A stretch of 8,323 bases of DNA from Armatimonadota bacterium. GTDB taxonomy: Bacteria; Armatimonadota; Zipacnadia; Zipacnadales; VGFC01. A program made the position numbers and the translations under genes. Positions 5,452-8,323 of the stretch are shown piece by piece. The notes beneath the pieces were generated by a model, which worked only from the letters and a program-made list of their open reading frames with translations, was not told the DNA's origin and ran no database searches. How positions within the stretch are numbered: the stretch's first letter is position 1; the number at the start of each line of letters is the position of its first letter. The DNA is taken from NCBI GenBank assembly GCA_016869015.1, contig VGFB01000130.1:1-8323 (forward strand). Reading direction: 5' to 3'.

Positions 5452-5940
5452 TTCACAGAGCACGGGCCGTGGAGGCAGCTCGAGCATATAGTGGATCTGG
5501 CCGGCGAGCTCTTCGAAACCGAGCTTGGGGTAGAGGTGGCGGCCGGCGGCGTTATTGACGAGGGTCTCGATCTTGGCGTGAGTCAGGCCGCGCTGGGCGA
5601 AGTGATCCAGCGCATGGCGGAGGAGCGCGGCGCCGAGGCCTTGCCCCTGGAAGTCGGGGTCGACGGCGACGTTGAGGATGTGACCGATCCCCGTGCGTTC
5701 GTCGCAGCGCGTCGTGATGAAGCCCGCGACGCCGTCATCCTCCACCGCCACAAAGGCCCCGTTCGCATCCTCCTCCAGGTCCGCATCCACGTCGGCGAGT
5801 TTGCGTTCCTGCCACGCGCCGCCGCGGAAGGCACCGTACTTCCGTTGCGCGATGGCGTGGAGGCTCACCTCCTCGAAGCACGCGACGGTGATCCGATGGA
5901 TCGCCGAACGGTCCGGCTCGCGGAAGCGGCGGATCGTCAC
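5446..5940 (-). CDS. GNAT family N-acetyltransferase
   Basis: A 164-residue single-domain GNAT protein. It starts TIRRFREPDRSAI, the usual first strand and helix. Motif A is VDPDFQGQGLGAALLRHAL (93-111), with QGQGLG (98-103) forming the acetyl-CoA pyrophosphate loop. Motif B follows as VNNAAGRHLYPKLGFEEL (128-145), with the conserved Tyr137. Such enzymes move the acetyl group of acetyl-CoA to an amine on a protein, antibiotic or metabolite; the acceptor is not predictable. The GTG start overlaps the glycosyltransferase stop by 4 nt (GTGA), giving translational coupling; GAGGGG about 10 nt upstream may serve as ribosome site. Co-expression suggests, but does not show, acetylation of a sugar or surface component. 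The last codons lie in a palindrome and the end residues (RPVLCEP) look unconserved. Confidence 0.9.
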   Translation of the reverse strand: MTIRRFREPDRSAIHRITVACFEEVSLHAIAQRKYGAFRGGAWQERKLADVDADLEEDANGAFVAVEDDGVAGFITTRCDERTGIGHILNVAVDPDFQGQGLGAALLRHALDHFAQRGLTHAKIETLVNNAAGRHLYPKLGFEELAGQIHYMLELPPRPVLCEP

Positions 5941-6911
5941 GGGCCGTCAGCCCCTCGGCCGACCACGCGGCGCAGGGCGTAGACGGGTCGGCCGCGGGCC
6001 TCGTAGTAGATGCGCGCCTGGAGCTCGGCGACGAGGCCGAGGGTGATGAACTGGCCGGCCATGAAGACGAGGAGGATCCCCAGCAGCAGCAGCGGGCGAT
6101 GGCCGATGTCGGCGCCCAGGATGAGCTTCACATAGGCCAGGTACGCCAACACCGCCGAGCCGAGCGCGCCCGCCAGGCAGCCCCACTGGCCGAAGATGCG
6201 GATCGGCTTCGTGGAGTAGGAGAGCAGGAACTTGACGGCGATGAGGTCCAGCACAACGCGGAAGATGCGGCTGAGCCCGTACTTGCTCTGGCCGAACTGG
6301 CGCGAGTGGTGGGTGACGGGGACCTCGGCGACGGTTCCGCCCGCCCAGTAGGCGAGGGCGGGGATGAAGCGGTGCAGCTCCCCGTACAGCGTCACATCGG
6401 CCAGCACCTCGCGGCGGTAGGCCTTCAGCGAGCAGCCGTAGTCGTGCAGGCGGACGCCGGTCATCGTCGAGATCAGCCAGTTGGCGACATTCGAGGGGAG
6501 AACGCGGGTCAGCCACTTGTCCTTGCGGTCCTTGCGCCACCCGGAGACCACGTCGAAGCCCTCGTCCAGCTTGGCGAGGAGCAGGGGGATGTCGGCGGGG
6601 TCGTTCTGGAGGTCCGCATCCATCGCGATGACCACATCGCCGGTCGCCAGATCGAAGCCCGCCTGCATCGCGGCGGACTGGCCGAAGTTCCGGCGGAGAT
6701 GTCCCACCACGACGTGCTCGTCGGCCGAGGCCAGGGCATCGAGGACCGCGGCGGTGCCGTCGCGGCTGCCGTCGTTCACCAGGATGATCTCGTAGTCGTT
6801 CGGCAGCGGATCGAGGGCCTCGACCAGCTTCCGATACAGCAAGCCGACGCTCTCCTCCTCGTTGTAGACGGGAGCGACGATCGAGAGTTTCGGCGGCGGG
6901 GTGGCGTCCAT
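5937..6911 (-). CDS. Family 2 glycosyltransferase, DPM1/ArnC/GtrB type, membrane-bound
   Basis: A 324-residue protein, the usual size for ArnC/GtrB enzymes. The GT-A fold begins LSIVAPVYNEEES (9-21), then VNDGSRDGT (45-53) and the DxD metal and nucleotide motif DADLQNDP (98-105). GCSLKAYRREV (159-169) and QFGQSKYG (205-212) are family hallmarks. Two C-terminal membrane helices lie at about 236-264 and 273-298. These enzymes move a sugar from a nucleotide donor to polyprenyl phosphate on the cytoplasmic face, for later transfer outside to lipids, polysaccharides or proteins. The sugar cannot be told. ATG 6911 is chosen because the fold starts right after it and GGAG lies 6 nt upstream; the same frame is open to 7085 but that extension is low-complexity and overlaps the upstream gene. 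A small GC hairpin (6938-6953) lies in the 71-nt gap before it. It probably shares a transcript with both neighbours. Confidence 0.94.
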   Translation of the reverse strand: MDATPPPKLSIVAPVYNEEESVGLLYRKLVEALDPLPNDYEIILVNDGSRDGTAAVLDALASADEHVVVGHLRRNFGQSAAMQAGFDLATGDVVIAMDADLQNDPADIPLLLAKLDEGFDVVSGWRKDRKDKWLTRVLPSNVANWLISTMTGVRLHDYGCSLKAYRREVLADVTLYGELHRFIPALAYWAGGTVAEVPVTHHSRQFGQSKYGLSRIFRVVLDLIAVKFLLSYSTKPIRIFGQWGCLAGALGSAVLAYLAYVKLILGADIGHRPLLLLGILLVFMAGQFITLGLVAELQARIYYEARGRPVYALRRVVGRGADGP

Positions 6912-6982
6912 GCAGGGCTCCGGGGCGGCGGATCGGGGCCCGCTTCGCCGGGCGGACTCCGGGTCCCTTTGTCGCGTGAGGG

Positions 6983-8323
6983 TCACTTCGCGCGGATGAC
7001 GGGCTCGGCCCAGCGGGCCCAGTCGCAGGTGGCGTCCCCGCGGGCATCGACGAGCAGGCTGAGGAGGATCGTTCGTCCGGCCCACGGCGCGAGGTCGAGG
7101 GTCAGGGGATGCCAGCCGTCCGGACCCTCGACCCCGAGGTGCTGCAGCACGGCGCCGTCGAGCGCCACGGCGAAGTCGATCCCGTTCCCCTTCGCGCCGT
7201 CCTGGATCGCCACGGCGGTGGACAGTTCCCCGGGGGTGCCGGGCAAGGTCAGGACGTAGTCCACGGTTGTGACGCCGTCGATGGGCGGATGCACGGCCAA
7301 GGCGGGTTTCTCGATACCCGCCGCGACACCGACCCCGCTGGAGGCGCCGAGGTAGGCCGGGCGCGCCGTGTCGCCCAGCGGCACCCCGCCGACCAGGGGT
7401 GTCCAGGAGAAGGGCGTTCGCCGCAGATCAAGGGGGAGCGAGGCCGGCGCGGGCTGGTCGAAGAGCAGGCGGACCTGCCCTGAGGCCGTGGCCGGCACTC
7501 GGTAGTGAGTCAGCCCGGCCTCGTTCCCGAGTCGCGTGCAGCCCGTCGGCTGCAAGGCGTCGGGGATCTGACCCGGCGCGAAGGCCTCGAGCGCGAAGTC
7601 GAGGGCTCCCACATCCCACGACACGCGCGGTTCGCTCCAGGCCGCCCACGCGTAGCCGCCGCGTCCCTCCGGGCCCTTGTCCACCGCGAGGCGCAGCTTC
7701 ACCGTCCGGCCCGCGAACTCCGCGAGGTCCACCCGGCCGGGCTGCCACTCGCAACGCTTCCAGTCCTGCCGGAAGACCTCACGGCCGTCGGCATGGACGA
7801 GGAAGGTGACCCCGTCCGTCTGCTCGGCCCCATCGCGCAGGCCGACGGAGAACTCGAGCCGGCTGTTGGCCTCCGGGACCGGCACCTCCCATTCAGCGTA
7901 GACCGCGCCGATGACGCCGGGCTCGGGGGCCCACGGCGGGTGAACGGCGAGGCCGGGTTTCGTGTCTCCGCCCACGGTCGCGCGGCCGGGGCTGAACTGC
8001 GCCTGGCTGCCGAGAGGCTGGTCGACGCCCTCGACGGTAATCCCCACGGTAGCCTCGGCGACGCGCCCCAGCAGGTCGAGGGAGTGTTCACGGAGGCCAA
8101 GGTCGGCCAGGAGGAAGCGATCGGTGCACCGGAACCCGCGCAGGATGACGTCCTCGGGCAGGCGGCCGAGATGTGGTACGCCGGCGCGCGGCGCCCCGGG
8201 CTCCAGCAGTAGGAGGCGGTCCGGGTCGAGGCCGTAGAAACCGGCGGGGTCGTAGGCCGGCCAGTCCGCGAGGCGTCCCTCGGCCGGTGCGATCGTGCGG
8301 CCGCGAAGGTAGCCGTACACGGT
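6983..8323 (-). CDS. Protein with two tandem galactose-binding-like (HPP-motif) modules, 5' end cut
   Basis: The frame is open at the right edge; 447 codons are visible including ACC at 8323 and the stop. Counting from GTG 8320, two homologous modules are seen. Module 1 (about 115-234) has KPGLAVHPP (121-129), an FSVGLRDGAEQTDGVTF strand pair, VDLAEFAGRTVKLRL and WAAWSEPRV (225-233). Module 2 (about 330-443) has KPALAVHPP (338-346), DGAKGNGIDFAVALDG, LDLAPWAGRTILLSL and WARWAEPVI (434-442). This beta-sandwich pattern resembles NPCBM-like carbohydrate-binding modules of exported proteins. The N-terminal 100 residues (with ADWPAYDPAGFYGLDPDRL) are not recognised. No membrane helix is visible, and any signal or catalytic part would lie beyond the window. 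It is 71 nt upstream of the glycosyltransferase on the same strand, so a role in surface glycans is a guess. GTG 8320 is unlikely to be the true start. Confidence 0.75.
   Translation of the reverse strand, partial: TVYGYLRGRTIAPAEGRLADWPAYDPAGFYGLDPDRLLLLEPGAPRAGVPHLGRLPEDVILRGFRCTDRFLLADLGLREHSLDLLGRVAEATVGITVEGVDQPLGSQAQFSPGRATVGGDTKPGLAVHPPWAPEPGVIGAVYAEWEVPVPEANSRLEFSVGLRDGAEQTDGVTFLVHADGREVFRQDWKRCEWQPGRVDLAEFAGRTVKLRLAVDKGPEGRGGYAWAAWSEPRVSWDVGALDFALEAFAPGQIPDALQPTGCTRLGNEAGLTHYRVPATASGQVRLLFDQPAPASLPLDLRRTPFSWTPLVGGVPLGDTARPAYLGASSGVGVAAGIEKPALAVHPPIDGVTTVDYVLTLPGTPGELSTAVAIQDGAKGNGIDFAVALDGAVLQHLGVEGPDGWHPLTLDLAPWAGRTILLSLLVDARGDATCDWARWAEPVIRAK

Noticed and set aside
6912..7085. 58-residue N-terminal extension of the glycosyltransferase
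   Set aside because: It is low-complexity, overlaps the upstream coding region by about 100 nt, and the GT-A fold begins right after ATG 6911, which has a good ribosome site.
6099..7259. Plus-strand open frame of 386 codons
   Set aside because: Antisense to the glycosyltransferase and the tandem-module protein, crossing their gap; the translation is Asp/Gly/Arg/Gln-rich and has no motif.

Overview
The window is a strongly GC-rich piece of bacterial chromosome carrying eight genes in three blocks. No rRNA, tRNA, CRISPR array, transposase or phage gene is visible. The gene mix resembles environmental bacteria such as Armatimonadota or Planctomycetota: a BlaI/M56 pair whose M56 protein carries a carboxypeptidase-regulatory-like domain, a GH4 glycosidase, an exported cyclophilin, a DAO/BFD oxidoreductase pair, a polyprenyl-phosphate glycosyltransferase, and HPP-motif carbohydrate-binding-like modules. 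Intergenic hairpin repeats fit the same picture. This placement is an inference from gene content; no taxonomic marker is present.

Left block, minus strand (1-1615). A BlaI-type winged-helix repressor (1144-1548) overlaps the start of an M56/BlaR1-like membrane metallopeptidase (1154 down to the window edge). The pair reads from a near-consensus promoter (TTGACG, 17 bp, TATAAT). Its -10 box lies inside two tandem copies of a 14-bp near-palindrome, probably the autoregulatory operator. Instead of a penicillin-binding sensor, the visible C-terminus of the peptidase starts a carboxypeptidase-regulatory-like beta-sandwich.

Middle block, plus strand (1692-5086). Four closely packed or overlapping genes encode a GH4 alpha-galactosidase-like enzyme, a lipoprotein cyclophilin, a small BFD-type [2Fe-2S] protein, and an HcnC/D-amino-acid-oxidase-like flavoprotein. 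The last two form a plausible amino-acid or opine-type dehydrogenase lacking the usual alpha subunit. A hairpin repeat forms the end of the [2Fe-2S] gene and lies three bases before the flavoprotein start.

Between the blocks (5087-5445) there is no convincing gene. The stretch is a cluster of palindromes: a perfect 21-bp inverted repeat, a second copy of the hairpin repeat in opposite orientation, a short GC hairpin, and an inverted repeat that covers the stop codon of the next gene.

Right block, minus strand (8323-5446). A partial protein with two tandem galactose-binding-like modules is followed by a DPM1/ArnC/GtrB-type membrane glycosyltransferase and, with a GTGA overlap, a GNAT acetyltransferase. 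This looks like a cell-surface glycan unit, but the first protein is cut by the window edge and its function is unknown.
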